Below, in pieces: positions 49,974-61,674 of a stretch of DNA of 64,000 bases. Every line of letters starts with the position of its first letter. The stretch's first letter is position 1. Under the pieces are notes generated by a model. That model worked only from the letters and a program-made list of their open reading frames with translations. It was not told where the DNA came from and did no database searches. The stretch is taken from contig NC_134082.1 of the NCBI RefSeq assembly GCF_000715075.1, positions 139,488,948 to 139,552,947 on the forward strand, in the 5' to 3' direction. The position numbers were made by a program, and so were the translations under genes. Source of the stretch: Nicotiana tabacum (Eukaryota; Streptophyta; Magnoliopsida; Solanales; Solanaceae).

Positions 49974-51643
49974 ATGGCACCTTCGACATTGACAGCTCTA
50001 GCAGAGGAAAAGACACTTCAAACAAGTTTCATAAGAGATGAAGATGAGCGACCAAAAGTGGCGTACAACCAATTCAGCGATGAGATTCCGATCATATCGT
50101 TGAAGGGTATTGATGATGAGGGTGGAATTAATGGAAGAAGAGGTGAAATATGTGAAAAGATTGTCAAGGCATGTGAAGATTGGGGCGTTTTCCAGGTAGT
50201 TGATCATGGTGTTGATGCCCAACTTATCTCACAAATGACAACCCTTGCTAAACAATTCTTCGCTTTGCCTGCTGAGGAAAAGCTACGGTTTGACATGTCG
50301 GGTGGCAAGAAAGGTGGCTTCATTGTCTCTAGCCATCTACAGGTAATTTACCTTGTATGTTTATATATATATACTTGGTCATAGTCCCTCCATTTGAAAA
50401 AAAAAAATAAAACTTATCACCTACAGTAATATTTTCCTTTAGAGTTAAATATATCAAAAGTTTAGAAGTTTAAGCTTATGTTGTGACAAAATAAAAACAT
50501 TTAAGGTAAGCAGCTAAATTATGAGGTAATTACATGTAAATTTTAATGATAAACATTACTAAGTAGTAATATGATTTAAAAAATTGATAGTTAACCTGCT
50601 ATATATCATGTGTTAAGTAAAAAAGGTTTGCTATATATATCCTTTCAAGTTTCACCTGATGTTAAAATTATAAAACTAGTATATGTATATATCTTTTTAC
50701 ATGTTCTGACTTTAGAAAGTAGAAAATAGTACTAGTAATTAATAAGGAATGGGAGAAAATTAGATTTGACATTTACTGACAATTGTTAATGAATCCTTTT
50801 TATAGGGTGAAGTGGTCCAAGATTGGCGTGAAATAGTGACCTACTTCTCATACCCAATTCGGGCTAGAGACTACTCTAGATGGCCAGACAAACCAGAGGG
50901 ATGGATAGATGTGACTCAAAAGTACAGTGAAAAGTTAATGGAGTTGGCTTGCAAATTATTGGAAGTACTATCAGAGGCTATGGGCTTAGAGAAGGAGGCC
51001 TTAACCAAGGCATGTGTGGATATGGACCAAAAAGTGGTTGTCAATTTTTACCCAAAGTGTCCACAGCCTGACCTTACCCTTGGGCTGAAACGACACACTG
51101 ATCCAGGAACCATCACCCTCTTGTTACAAGACCAAGTTGGTGGGCTTCAAGCCACTAAAGATAATGGCAAAACTTGGATTACTGTTCAGCCCGTTGTTGG
51201 CGCTTTTGTTGTCAATCTTGGTGACCATGGTCATGTAAGTTTGTAGTATTACTTAGACCCAACAATTGTTTGTGTTCAATGTTATCAATTTAATAAATAA
51301 ATTGGCATTTAATTATGTGAATTTTTGACAGTTTTTGAGCAATGGAAGGTTTAAGAACGCTGATCATCAAGCAGTGGTGAACTCGAATAGCAGCAGATTA
51401 TCGATAGCTACGTTTCAGAATCCAGCACCAGAGGCAATAGTGTATCCTTTGAAAATTAGGGAAGGAGAGAAGGCAGTGATGGACGAGCCCGTAGCATTTG
51501 CAGAAATGTATAGGAGGAAAATGAGTAAGGACCTTGAGCTTGCTAGGCTCAAGAAACTAGCCAAGGAGCAGCAAATACAAGCTGAAGAAGCTGCTGAGAA
51601 GGCCAAGTCGGAAACCAAGCCTATTGATGAAATTCTTGCTTAA
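49974..51643 (+). CDS. F3H: Flavanone 3-hydroxylase (naringenin 3-dioxygenase)
   Basis: Three exons 49974-50342, 50806-51234 and 51332-51643, with introns of 463 and 97 bp (GT..AG, both phase 0), encode 369 residues, the usual length. The enzyme is a cytosolic 2-oxoglutarate- and Fe(II)-dependent dioxygenase that converts naringenin to dihydrokaempferol, feeding flavonols, anthocyanins and tannins. The N-terminal DIOX_N part covers residues about 40-140 ([20 protein letters not shown]). The catalytic core has the iron ligands H220, D222 ([13 protein letters not shown]) and H278 (NADHQAVV), and the 2-oxoglutarate-binding R288 and S290 (SRLSIATF). [20 protein letters not shown] is typical of F3H and closely related dioxygenases. 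The C-terminal tail ends KPIDEILA. Nothing is broken. The promoter has a G-box and MYB-type sites. A copia element ends 399 bp upstream. Flavonol synthase is the nearest alternative, but length and N-terminus fit F3H. Confidence 0.97.
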
Positions 51644-52474
51644 TTTTACAATTTTAGTCATTATACATATTTTAATGCTCGAAATTGATCCTACTCCTAT
51701 AATTTCTTTTTATTACTACTATTGTCTTCAATAACCATTTATCTTGCCGTTTTGAATTGGTGATAAAGTTGCCAAACCTATATGTTTGGTATGCTAAGGA
51801 GAAAGTGCAAACCTTTTGTCAAAGTAATTTTGTTACTGCATGTTACTGTCACTTCGCCGCAACGTCTTAATTTGTTTTCAGTCGTTTGCTTTCTTTATCG
51901 CTTTTTCTGCTGTGCTTCGCCAGTAGCATTGACTCCAATTTACATAACTGAAAGACGGAGGCACACATAAGATTTGATAACTTAAGTACACCACAATGTT
52001 CAAACTCAATTATCACTTTCTGCACCACAATACTCTGATAATTATCTCTATTTTGGTTTGGTTTGGTTTGATTCAATTTATTAGGTTTTTGGTTTGTAAG
52101 CAGATAAATTATTCTATTAAGCGAAAATAGACTTATTGGGAAATCGCACCTCTCATATAAGCACCATAAGCAAAACAACATTTTCAATAGGTGAGCTTTA
52201 CCCTTTTATCAACAACACATTATAGATGATATCAAATTATGATATGAAAGATGAAAAAAGAGTATGATTAATTTCCAGAAAAAGCGAATTAAATTAGAGA
52301 AAAATCTATGCTTGCACCTATTCCTAATTCGTTGTTGCAAATGATTAAAAAAAAATGGACGATGTTATTTCTGCTTTTCTCGAAGAAAAGGAGGTACAGG
52401 AGAAAACTGATTCTACACAAGAACAATGAGGTGGGTTTCTGTTCAATGTGTTAAAAATAAAGGGGCATTTGCAT
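51644..52474. other. F3H 3' region and intergenic DNA
   Basis: The first 100-150 bp should be the F3H 3' untranslated region (TTTTAATG, AATAACC near 51729). A TTGGTTTGGTTTGGTTTGA run is at 52055-52072. No gene is assigned in the rest. Confidence 0.5.
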
Positions 52475-52479
52475 CTATA

Positions 52480-53282
52480 CCCGCTTTTTGTGTCACGTTT
52501 TAACTTGTGCCCGCTTTGCAAAAAAATTGCAAGCGTACCCGTTTTTTCGCATAACTTCAGCATACGGGGCTGAAGTAGAAAAGACAATCACGCAAAACTT
52601 CAGCTTTCTAGTAGTCGGGCCTCAAGTTCAACTCTAGAGCTGAAGTTTTTGTTTTGTAATAGCGAACTTCAGCTCTAGAGCTGAAGTTTTTGTTTTGTAA
52701 CTGGCGAACGAACTTCAGCTCTAGAGGTGAAGTTTTTGTTTTGCTAAAATTTTTATCGAAGGAAGTTTTTGTTTTGTATCTTGGGACAATCCTGAACATC
52801 CCAATCCTTTAATTTGATTAAAAAAAATAAGCTACTTAATTTGACTTACCAGTAGCAGCAACAAGGAGAAGACAGGAGAGAAGGGCAACGAAGGTTGTGT
52901 ATTTAGCCATATCTTGCTTGTTTTCCTTTTGGATTTCTTGGTGAGGAAACTGACAACAGCAATGGTGATATTTATAGCATGGTATATGATCAACATTTTC
53001 AACTTAATTCATTTTTTGACTAATTCAAGCATTTCATTATTATGTACATGAGAAAGTAAAAAGAATAAGTCTAGGTGATTCCTTCGATTCCCTATAAGAT
53101 TATGAATTGGACGATGAGAACGAAGAAGAAGAAGAAGAAGAAGGAGGAGGAGGAGGAGGAGGAGGAGGAGGAGGAGGAGGGCTGAAGTTATTTAAAAAGT
53201 GGGTACAAGTTAAAAAAAAATTTAAAAAATAGGTATAAGTTAAATGGGGGCGACCAAATAGGGCGCCCCGTGCAATTTTTAC
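52480..53282 (-). mobile_element. Repeat element family X, copy B, with a gene fragment inside
   Basis: Same left end (GTAAAAATTGCA, then CCCTATTTGGTCGCCCCC) and right end (AAACGTGACACAAAAAGCGGG) as 13309-14300, in opposite orientation. It carries the palindrome array (CTTCAGCTCTAGAGCTGAAG, 52615-52780), a (GGA)n/(GAA)n tract (53125-53181) and, between them, a promoter plus first exon of a secreted peptide (52850-53100) not present in copy A. Confidence 0.65.
52850..52910 (-). pseudogene. First exon of a small secreted peptide gene (signal peptide only)
   Basis: On the minus strand, ATG at 52910 opens MAKYTTFVALLSCLLLVAAT followed by a good donor ACTG|GTAAGTC. A TATA box CTATAAATATC (TATAAA 52971-52976) and a plausible 60-nt leader precede it. 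The product is a textbook signal peptide. A first exon ending inside or just after the signal peptide, in phase 1, is typical of plant defensin-like and other cysteine-rich peptide genes, but no matching second exon was found downstream before the palindrome array and the end of the repeat element. I therefore call it a fragment and leave the family open. Confidence 0.6.
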
Positions 53283-53387
53283 TGAATGAAATTACAACTA
53301 AAAATCCATAAAAGAAGAATTAAGATTGAGCCCAAGTATTTACCGGTCGAGTCTCTCAATGACAAAGCTTTCTCTTTATAATCTAGT

Positions 53388-54242
53388 TAAAATAGCACAG
53401 TCTAGCCAGTTTTCGGACTGGTCATTCAAAAATAGCCAGCGTTTGCCAAGTCATTGAAAAATAGTCACTATTTTGCTGTACCAGAGACCGGTCCAGCATA
53501 ATATACTCGAGTTTGGTACACTTGTGTATGAACTTCCAGTATATTATGCTAGACCGGTATACTTTGCTGGCTCCAGTATAATATACTAGAGACTGGAGCA
53601 CCGGTGCTCCAAACTCCAGTATATTATGCTGGACCGATATATTATATTGGAACTCCAACATATTATGCTGGAGTATTTTTCCAGATTTTGAACAGTATTT
53701 TCTATTAAAATAGCATAGTCTAGCCAGTTTTCGGACTGGTCATTCAAAAATAGCCAGTATTTGCCAAGTCATTGAAAAATAACCACCATTTTACTGCAAC
53801 AGAGACCGGTCTAGCATAATATACTGGAGTTCGGTGCACCTGTGTATGAACTTCTAGCATATTATGTTGGACCAGTATACTTTGATGGCTCCAATATAAT
53901 AAACTGGAGACTGGAGCACCGGTGCTCCAAACTCCAGTATATTATGTTGGACCAGTATATTATACTGGAACTCCAGTATATTATGGTGGAGTATTTTTCC
54001 GGATTTTGAACAGTGTTTTCGTTCAGATTTATCTTTACGTGAAAAGTGGCTAAATTTCGATTACTTTTGAAACTGTGGCTATTTTTGAATGACCACTTGT
54101 AAATCTGGCTATTTTTTAATTTTTCTCGTGTTTTCGTTCAAATTTATCTTTACATGAAAAATGACTAAATTTCGATTACTTTTGAAACTGTGGCTATTTT
54201 TGAATGACCACTTGTAAATCGGGCTATTTTTAAATTTCTCCC
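53388..54242. mobile_element. Non-autonomous element with TAGCCA ends and long target duplication
   Basis: TATAATCTAGT occurs right outside both ends (53377-53387 and 54243-54253), an 11-bp match that includes a 9-bp Mutator-type duplication. Inside, AAAATAGC.CAGTCTAGCCAG and GGTCATTCAAAAATAGCCA repeat as inverted end modules. The left module (53389-53700) is directly duplicated (53706-54015) and the right module too (54018-54118, 54129-54235). The middle has palindromic CTCCAGTATATTATGCTGGA-type units. Confidence 0.75.
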
Positions 54243-54394
54243 TATAATCTAGTGTAGCCCACTGCCATTTAGCGCATCACAAACGACGTTCTTATATGGC
54301 AACTTGAGATTTAAACAATTTCGTCTGCGAAAATGAAAACAAAGGAATTCCTAAACAACTTGTAATGAATCCTTTTAGGATCAAGAAGGTTAGA

Positions 54395-54800
54395 ATCGAG
54401 GTCAAATGGGAATCACCACCCAATGGCACTGTCAAACTAAATATAAATGGTGCTTTCTCCAAAAGATCATTAAAAACAGGCTTAGGTGGGTGTTCTGAAA
54501 CTGCAACGGAGACTAGATCCTTGGCTTCCACAAATCTTGCTATGCAACATCCTCCATGCAAGCTGAACTTATGGCATTACAAGAAGGCTTAAAGATTGCT
54601 ATGGAGATGAATTTCATAAAATTGGAGATTGAAACAGACTCCACAAAAATCATTAAACTTACGGGTGAGGACAACCAATCTTTTACTAACAGTTTATTTG
54701 ATTGCAGGTTGTTAATGCACTAACTAAGCGTCCTAGTACTCAGGCTTAACTTCAGGGAAGGAAATGGAGTTGCGCATCTGCTAGCAAATTAAGGAAGCTA
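54395..54800 (+). pseudogene. RNase H-like (RVT_3) domain fragment
   Basis: VKWESPPNGTVKLNINGAFS opens the domain, with the first catalytic Asp (NIDGA in the family) changed to Asn. After shifts the next parts read SSMQAELMALQEGLKIAMEM and LEIETDSTKIIKLTGED, then GNGVAHLLAN. Such RNase H-like domains end plant LINE ORF2 proteins and also occur as separate domesticated or decayed genes. Stops and at least two frameshifts make it non-functional. Confidence 0.7.
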
Positions 54801-54984
54801 TTATGTTGTATGATACCAAATGAAAACAAATATGTTCGGTTTTTGTAAAAGTAATACCAAGTCAAATCAAGTCAATGGACATATCAATTTAATCAAACTT
54901 TTAGTTTGATTTAGTTTATCAATTTTTCTTGAACACCTCTCATTATAAGAGTTGATTCCATCTTCTGAAGCAGAGTCGTCTGGG

Positions 54985-55190
54985 CAGTAGCGAAGCCAGA
55001 AATATTTCCAAGGGTGTTCAGACTTGAAAGAACTAAAAAAGGTTCCTGACAATGGGTGTTTATTATATATTTTATACATCTAAAATCAATATTTTACTTA
55101 TATACACAGTATAATTTTTCATAATATTTCGGTGAAGGGCGGTTAGTTGACCACCCTTTGTAAAAGGTGGTTTCGACCCTGCGGCCGGGA
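54985..55190. mobile_element. Short non-autonomous element, CAGTGGCGAAGCC-type
   Basis: CAGTAGCGAAGCCAGAAAT at the left, TCCAAGGGTGTTCAGACTTG inside, and CGGTGAAGGGCGGTTAGTTG with ACCACCCTTTG near the right, ending in GTTTCGACCCTG. These match a common dispersed Solanaceae repeat from memory. The ends are diverged. Confidence 0.55.
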
Positions 55191-56269
55191 CACAGTACCA
55201 TTGTGTATTGGCTTATTGCTGTTGGACACAACTTTGGTTACATCATAATTCTTGGACTTGTTTTTTGGGCAAGTCCTGCCAATAGTACGCAAACGAATAT
55301 AGATTTGTTTTTCCGCGTGAATAATAAACAAAATGAAAACGGACTGAGAAGATCTGATATTTCGTCCATTCTCTAAGTTGTTTCACGTTTTCTTGAAGCT
55401 AGAAAACCACTTAATATTGGTATTGTAAAATATTAAATTTAAAATATCCAGAAAAAAAAAAAAAAAAAAAGTAAACTTGCACCGGAGAACAAGTGGAGGT
55501 CAAGCATCTCCTCTCTTTTTTTCTTTTTTTTAACCAATGTGAATCACAACATTTTTTTTGGTTAATAGAATCACAACATATTTTGTCACAATTTGACCAT
55601 TTAACGCCACAAAGTTATAATTTCAATGGACTCATGACTATTGCTAACACGTTAATTCTTTTTCACTTGTCTATTTTACTATCTACAAGAAAAATGAGAT
55701 TTATGTTTTATGTCTTGGTGTAGTTGACCAAAAAAATAAATGGTAAGTAGCCATAAAAAAAATTATAGACTTTAAGTTTTGTGTATCCACAATGTATGTG
55801 TATAAGAAGGTAATTGCTGGTGTCTCTATTCTATAAGTATTACTTGATAACCTAAAATAAATGATAAGTACCTATACCAATATATTTACACGGATAATAT
55901 GAAAGATCTATGTATATAACTTAGATTCAAAGAGTCACGGGGAAAATTCCCTATCAGAATTTTTTTCATTTTTAAAACTCGAACAAAAGATCTCTAGTTA
56001 AGAATGAAGAAAGTAATATCATCTCATCACAACGTTGGTGCTTGGTGGTTACCGGAGAATAATCGATTTGGCAAAAGAAGGGGCTTTATCTTTCCTACGT
56101 CTGAAGTAGCAAAATTCTTGCATGCAAGCCGGGATGTGTGCGTTGTATGTAGACTATAATAATCTGAAAATGTTGTAGGACTCCATAACCATACATATGA
56201 CAGCTAGTTTACAACAAAAGCCAGAAAAACTTGTAGTTATAACCTCTACAAAGGACATTAATCAAATCT
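55191..56269. other. Intergenic DNA
   Basis: AT-rich with a poly-A run at 55450-55471. No gene or element is recognised. Confidence 0.5.
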
Positions 56270-56732
56270 CACTACTAGAAATTCGGTAAATACAGACCAA
56301 AAAAACCGACCAACTTTGATCGGTTATAGTCAATTACCGACCAAAATGCAACCAAATACGCCTTGGGCGGTATTTTAATGATCGTTTTAATATACCGACT
56401 AAAGTTAGTCGGAAATTACCGACCAACGTTGGTCGGTCAATTAAATTCAAAAAAAAATATTGCAAAAAAAAAAACCGATCAAAGTTGGTCGGTATTTTAA
56501 TTATGTAATCAAAAGATTCACCATCTGGGAATCGAACGGGGGTTTATACTGTGACAGGATACTATTCTACCACTAGACCATTGGTGCATTTTGTTTTTTT
56601 TTATTTATACTCTTTAATTGTATTTTTGTACGAAAATAACCTACCAAAGTTGATCGATTTTATTAAAAAACAAAATTATCGACCCACTTTGGTTGGTTTT
56701 TCTTGATTGATTTTGCCGAATTTCTAGTAGTG
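56270..56732. mobile_element. Non-autonomous CACTA-type element
   Basis: Perfect 17-bp inverted ends CACTACTAGAAATTCGG, with 463 bp in total. The flanking triplets TCT and TGT differ at one base, so a 3-bp duplication is possible. Subterminal motifs ACCGACCAACTTTGATCGGT / ACCGACCAACGTTGGTCGGT recur in both orientations, as expected for CACTA transposase binding repeats. A tRNA-like segment lies inside. Confidence 0.82.
56518..56587 (-). tRNA. tRNA-Gly-like pseudogene inside the CACTA element
   Basis: The minus strand starts GCACCAATGGTCTAGTGGTA and ends GTTCGATTCCCAGATGGTGA, matching plant tRNA-Gly(GCC) over its length. Box A (TGGTCTAGTGG) and box B (GTTCGATTCC) are kept. The anticodon loop reads CTGTCAC, so GCC has become GTC; the anticodon stem has wobble or mismatched pairs, and the T stem is broken (CCCCC against CCAG). 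This is a pseudogene as a tRNA, though the Pol III boxes could still be recognised. Confidence 0.8.
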
Positions 56733-57902
56733 TGTGCGGTAGAGCGTGAACATTTCTTGCAAGAAACAGAATTCGTCTCTGCTCTGTCCGGGCTTGGAAA
56801 GCCAAAGGGTGTTTCTCTTTCTCTCTTTCTATGCCACTTTTATTTTAATTTATTAATTATTCAACAATTTTGGATTTTTGTCGGAGTAAAAAGAAAATGG
56901 TTTAATTAAATTAGTTCCAACTTCCCGCTACTCTGGCAAATCCAGCTTTATGTCTTGCTCTTTTTCTCTTCTGGTTTACATATTCGTCACATGCTAGGGC
57001 TATTCAAGCACTAGGCATTTAGCTCCTTTTTAACTCCGACAGCACCCCCTAATCTTTGGGCCACATGTACGAAATGGGGCACGCTTTTTTCTTTTTCTTT
57101 TAAGATTGAATTCTGTATTATGTATTTTGCGTTCATATTTGGGTACATATAACCACCCCACACCAAGAAATGATAAAAAAGGAAACGGGCTTGTCTTGCC
57201 CAGGAGATAGACCAGAAGAAGAATTGAAAATAAAGTGACAAATGAATGCGTGACGCATGAATAATTCGGGCCAAATCTTTAAAAAAGAAAAAAAGTTTAT
57301 GTTTTATGAGTCTGCATTAGGTACTCAATGACCAAGCAAAGGAAAAAAGAATTGAACAACCCATTGCAGTGTGAAATTGAAGCTAAAAGGAGTGAGAAAA
57401 CAGGACTGAGAGATTTGGTTGTAGTTAATTAATGCATATATAACGGCACATTAAACATGTTTAATTAGAGTCGTTTCTAGTATTTAGAAGTGTATCATGC
57501 TAGAAGATTAAGTTCTTTTACCAAGCTCTACTCAACATCTCAACCTTAAAAGGGATCAAAGCTAGCTTTTTACATTTTCATAACCTATAAGTAAACTACT
57601 CCTATTAAATTGTGCGAACCTTTTTTTTTTCTTCTAAAAGTTGAAACTAATAGAAATTAGACAGTATCTATTTAACATAGTTGACATTATGATTCACATT
57701 TAAAAAAAAAAAAAAAAAAAAACCGCTCTATACTATACTGTAACTGAATTGTATATATTATCTCTTATCAAGGTTCTAAATTTTTAAATCGTTTAACTTG
57801 GAGAATATAGGGCTCAAATTCTGCCTAAGATGGAGGAGGTCAAACTACGCCGTTGTGTAAATGGAATCAACAAAGCTTCACACGTATAACATTCTCTCAA
57901 TG
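56733..57902. other. Intergenic DNA
   Basis: No gene is recognised. Contains a 20-bp poly-A run (57701-57722). Short open frames have no supporting features. Confidence 0.5.
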
Positions 57903-58751
57903 AGGGGTGTACAAATAAAACTATTAAACCACACCAATCGATAATCCGAATTAAATTGGAAAAAATCCGATTGTGGTTCGGTATTGGAAAAAAATCTCAA
58001 CTATAATTAGTTTGACTTGGTTTTAACTAAAAAAAGTCAAACCGAAACCAAACCAACCCGATAATACATTTTATAAAATTTAAAAAATATTTTATACATA
58101 TAAATATTTATTGTAATGTAATTTTATAATAAATATTTCTTAAATCTTTTCACGGTTTATCTTTTAACGTATTATTTCAACTTTGGACTTAACATTCTTG
58201 AATGGTAATAAATTTTATAGACATAAATGTAGTAATTTAAGCAAAGTTCAAATCAATATTAATGCTAACAAAAGAAGTTCATTCAACACTAGGAATGACA
58301 ATAGTGTTGGATATTAACTTTTTAATTTTACATTGGTTTATAATTAAAATGCATAACTGAGTTTATCTTTTCCGTTAGTGCTTAGTTATGTAATTAATAT
58401 TACTTATTAGCTATACTTATTTTAGAATGACCTATATAGTATTTTTAGATTATGGATTATTAATTAGCAATATTTACTTTATGCAATTTTATTATCTTTG
58501 TTATTAAATATTTTCGTATAATGCTATGACTTATCTCATATTATTGTGTTACTTTCTTGGAAAATACATTATATAGTTGTATCTTACTAGGACCAAAAAA
58601 TACTTGGAGCACAAGTTACATATTTTGTGCTATGAAGACTTTATCAGGAAAAAAAAAAACGAAAATCCGGAAAAAATCCGAAAAACCCGACAACATTAAT
58701 TTGGTTTAGTAATTGAAAAATAAGAACCAACCCGACCTACGTACGCCCCTC
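57903..58751. mobile_element. Non-autonomous element with AGGGGTGTAC ends and 9-bp duplication
   Basis: The ends AGGGGTGTAC and GTACGCCCCT are inverted repeats with one mismatch in ten. CTCTCAATG flanks both sides (57894-57902 and 58752-58760, with one extra C at the right). A 9-bp duplication points to a Mutator-like element. Subterminal blocks CCAAACCAACCCGATAATAC and AGAACCAACCCGACC are related. No transposase is present. Confidence 0.78.
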
Positions 58752-58760
58752 CTCTCAATG

Positions 58761-60220
58761 CATATATTAACACAAGTTCTATATTTGGCTCTAACATTTT
58801 ATGAGCCTATTCTAATTACTGACTTTCTAATTTAGTTCTCAACATAGAGATATACGTGTGCACCCAGATTTATAAAACTTCAAATGCCTTTGTATAATAC
58901 TCCACGTTCGAGATCCAAAAATCAAAATGCGATCTATGGGATTTTTTTTTATTGGAGAAATTCTTGGGGAAAAGCTTTTTTGGGGATATAAAAGAGGGTA
59001 ACCATGTCATATAAATTTGAGACAGGTTTGGATTACTTTTCGACAAAATGTTTTTGGAAAAGCTTTTAGGAAACTTCCAAAAGTCGTACAAGTAAGGTTT
59101 TGAATTTTGGATCACAAAAGAGAAATTTTTTCTGAAGCTAAGGTTGTGAAATGTATTTCAAAAACCAAGCCATTCATGTTAAACAAAGACGTCGGTTTTT
59201 TAATTATTGTAAAAGTTTCCGAAACCTGACCTTAAACCAAACACCACTACTTAGAATAACTCTTCTTTATCATACGTACGTACGTAGTTTTCATGACCAG
59301 GCCTTTAGTATCAACTAGACTGGTCACCTCTACTAAAAATATACTTGTATTATTCAACTTTGAAAGATTTTAAGGAGATGACTTAGCTTGTACTTGCAGC
59401 AAATAGATAGAAATTTGAACCTGCCTAAAAGACTAGGTCAATACTTGTGGTAAAGACATGGACTTTAATTTGATGCATGACTCGATCGATCTCAACTTTA
59501 ATCACACTCTCAATCTAATAACCAGAAAGCAAGCGTAAGATTGAATGATTTGGACAAGTGGAATTGGGCAGACCCCTCATTTTGGTTATGGACTGTGACT
59601 ATAATTTAATTTGAATCTGTCTATTCCTTTTAATGGCTACTCTGATCTTTTGGCGTTTAGTCAATATAATGTAGTAGAATTTTATTTACTAGTAATCTAA
59701 CTTCCACTACACTGATGTATGTTTCCACCTTGGAATCCACTAAAAAGAATGTTAGATTTTTCTTCTGCAACTAAACTAATTAGACACATCATTATTTATG
59801 CAGCTTGGACAAATCTTTATATGCCAGCTGTTTGCTTTTCCCTTCCGAAGTTATTTTTATTTTTGTTGCCTTTGATTCTTTTTTCTTAATTTTGTCAATA
59901 TGTCATAATGTTCTTATGGGCGTATATATCCATAAGTAAAAAGAATGAAAACAAGAGAAGAGATCACGCTGGCTCCATAATCAATAGTCAATATTAATAT
60001 TATTGATTCAAGCCTAAAAGAGCCCAATTATATATGCTCGTCCAGTCCTAAATAAACAGTTCTCAATTCTTTAGCATGTTGGACGACTAGGCGACAATAG
60101 AGAGCTAACTTGAGAATTTGATGAATAAGAGAGAGGAATCCAGGAATTGTTTAATTTTCTGGTTTAGCAAGTGACATATCCTTTTCTATTAATCAAAGTG
60201 GTTGTTAAACCACTTCAATC
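58761..60220. other. Intergenic DNA
   Basis: AT-rich with no gene or element boundary that I can support. It contains CGTACGTACGTACG at 59273-59286. Confidence 0.5.
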
Positions 60221-61109
60221 TGTTAACAATCCTGTGTGGAAACACAAAATTAGGAGGAAACTAAAGAAAAACTGTTAGAAGGAAAAATTGGAACAAAAAA
60301 CAGTAAATAATAAGAAATATTTCGAGTCTACAATTTTCTTGTGCGTTCTTAAGGAATTTTAACCCCCTCACACGTTGCCAAAGTAATGGATTAAATCCTC
60401 CCAGGATAAAACGGAAGAAACCTTCCTGCAACAGTGACAATACAAACTGCAGGATACCAACGAACTCAAAGAACGGAGCAAAATCACACTTACGAATTTA
60501 AGAGAAAGAGACTGCGAATTAGGATGCAGTGTATTCAGAAAGAAAGAAGTTTTGAAGTGTTTTTCGTATAAAGAAAATGGAGCCTTGCCTCAGAATTTAT
60601 AGGCAATTATCAGAAGAGGTGTCTGGAAAAGGTGTCTTTTCAGAAGATTACGCTGCCTGTCGTGGTTCTACCGCGACCGCGGTTCTAGCTCTCTGAATCT
60701 GCCTACCGCGGTTCCACCAGCGGTCGCGGTAGAACCGCGGCCAGAGAGACCCTCTGAATCTTCAGCAGGATTCTGGCGTATTTTCAGCAGTGATTTGACA
60801 TTTAATTAATTATTAAATAATTAAATAAATTTTGTCCAAAAAATAATCTTATCGATCCAAATCCAAATCCAAAGCCAAAGCCAAAGCCGAGTCGAGCGAG
60901 CGACGACGACGGCGCGAGGGTTCATTCTCTTCAACTCCTTTTAAGAGCTTTAAGAAGTGATTCTATATATAAGCACACAAATGTGGTTGTCCCTCACCAA
61001 TGAGGGACAAAGTGCAAGACAAAAGTTCACTTCTTCAAATTTTTCATTTTCCCTCCATTTTCAATTCACACTTCTTCTACTTTAAAGCCCAATGGCTTAA
61101 AGTCCAACA
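60221..61109 (-). repeat. 3' LTR of the right-hand copia element
   Basis: On the minus strand TGTTGGACTTTAAGCC..CAGGATTGTTAACA, 889 bp, directly after the purine tract GTGAGGGAT. A TATA box CCTATAAAT is at 60595-60603, with a CCGCGG word array upstream (60655-60750). A pentamer-like run CAAATC/CAAAGC plus GAGCGAGCGACGACGACGG is at 60855-60915. The 5' LTR is beyond the window. Confidence 0.82.
60655..60750. repeat. CpG-rich word array (TACCGCGG / ACCGCGGT words)
   Basis: TCTACCGCGACCGCGGTTCTA, CTACCGCGGTTCC, GCGGTCGCGGTAGAACCGCGG recur over 95 bp, ending about 52 bp upstream of the LTR TATA box. Confidence 0.85.
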
Positions 61110-61674
61110 ATCCCTCACATGAATGGGAATGGTTGTATCAAGAAAGATCATAGATGAAAGTTATGTGATTTTGCAAGTAAGGATTAATTGCATCTGGATA
61201 AGTAGGTTTCCCTTTGAACTTTCCGTAGTGAACATATGTCGGATATACTCGGTCAATCGGTAGATTTGATATCTTTGAACCGTCGAACTTTAGTGTATAC
61301 CTAGACAACCATATGTCACACAACCAACCCTTAACCGTCTTTTGGTTCTCATTGTTGTGTTCGTTTTAGCCATGAACACCGCCTGGTCTCATAAGTGCGT
61401 AGAGAATTGGCCTTACAGAATTCTCCTTGAAGCGGCTTACACTTCACACTTACGTAGGTGATTCCTAAACGTGTAATCCTTTAGATTGACACTATTTGAT
61501 AGATACCTCATCAAACTTTGGTAATCATTAAAGAACGTGTAAAGTTCTATCCTTGTTACTGAACATTGTCTTCATCACGAGAATGGACCAAAGATTTTAT
61601 TTTGACAATGTTGAACCGGTCAATCACAACTTTGTTTAAGCTCCTTGAACCTAGATCTCGGAACATCCAAAATT
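61110..61674 (-). other. 3' untranslated part of the right-hand copia element
   Basis: Between the end of RNase H and the LTR. No supported gene; a 61-codon open frame at 61138-61323 shows no motif. Confidence 0.55.

Noticed and set aside
51415..51618. Minus-strand frame inside F3H exon 3
   Set aside because: Shadow of the F3H coding strand.
52345..52587. 80-codon minus-strand frame with several cysteines as second exon of the signal-peptide gene
   Set aside because: Most of it lies in the repeat-element end and A-rich flank, and the cysteine spacing fits no defensin or GASA pattern; no acceptor could be supported.
56518..56587. A functional tRNA gene
   Set aside because: Anticodon is changed and the anticodon and T stems are mispaired, so it is listed as a pseudogene.
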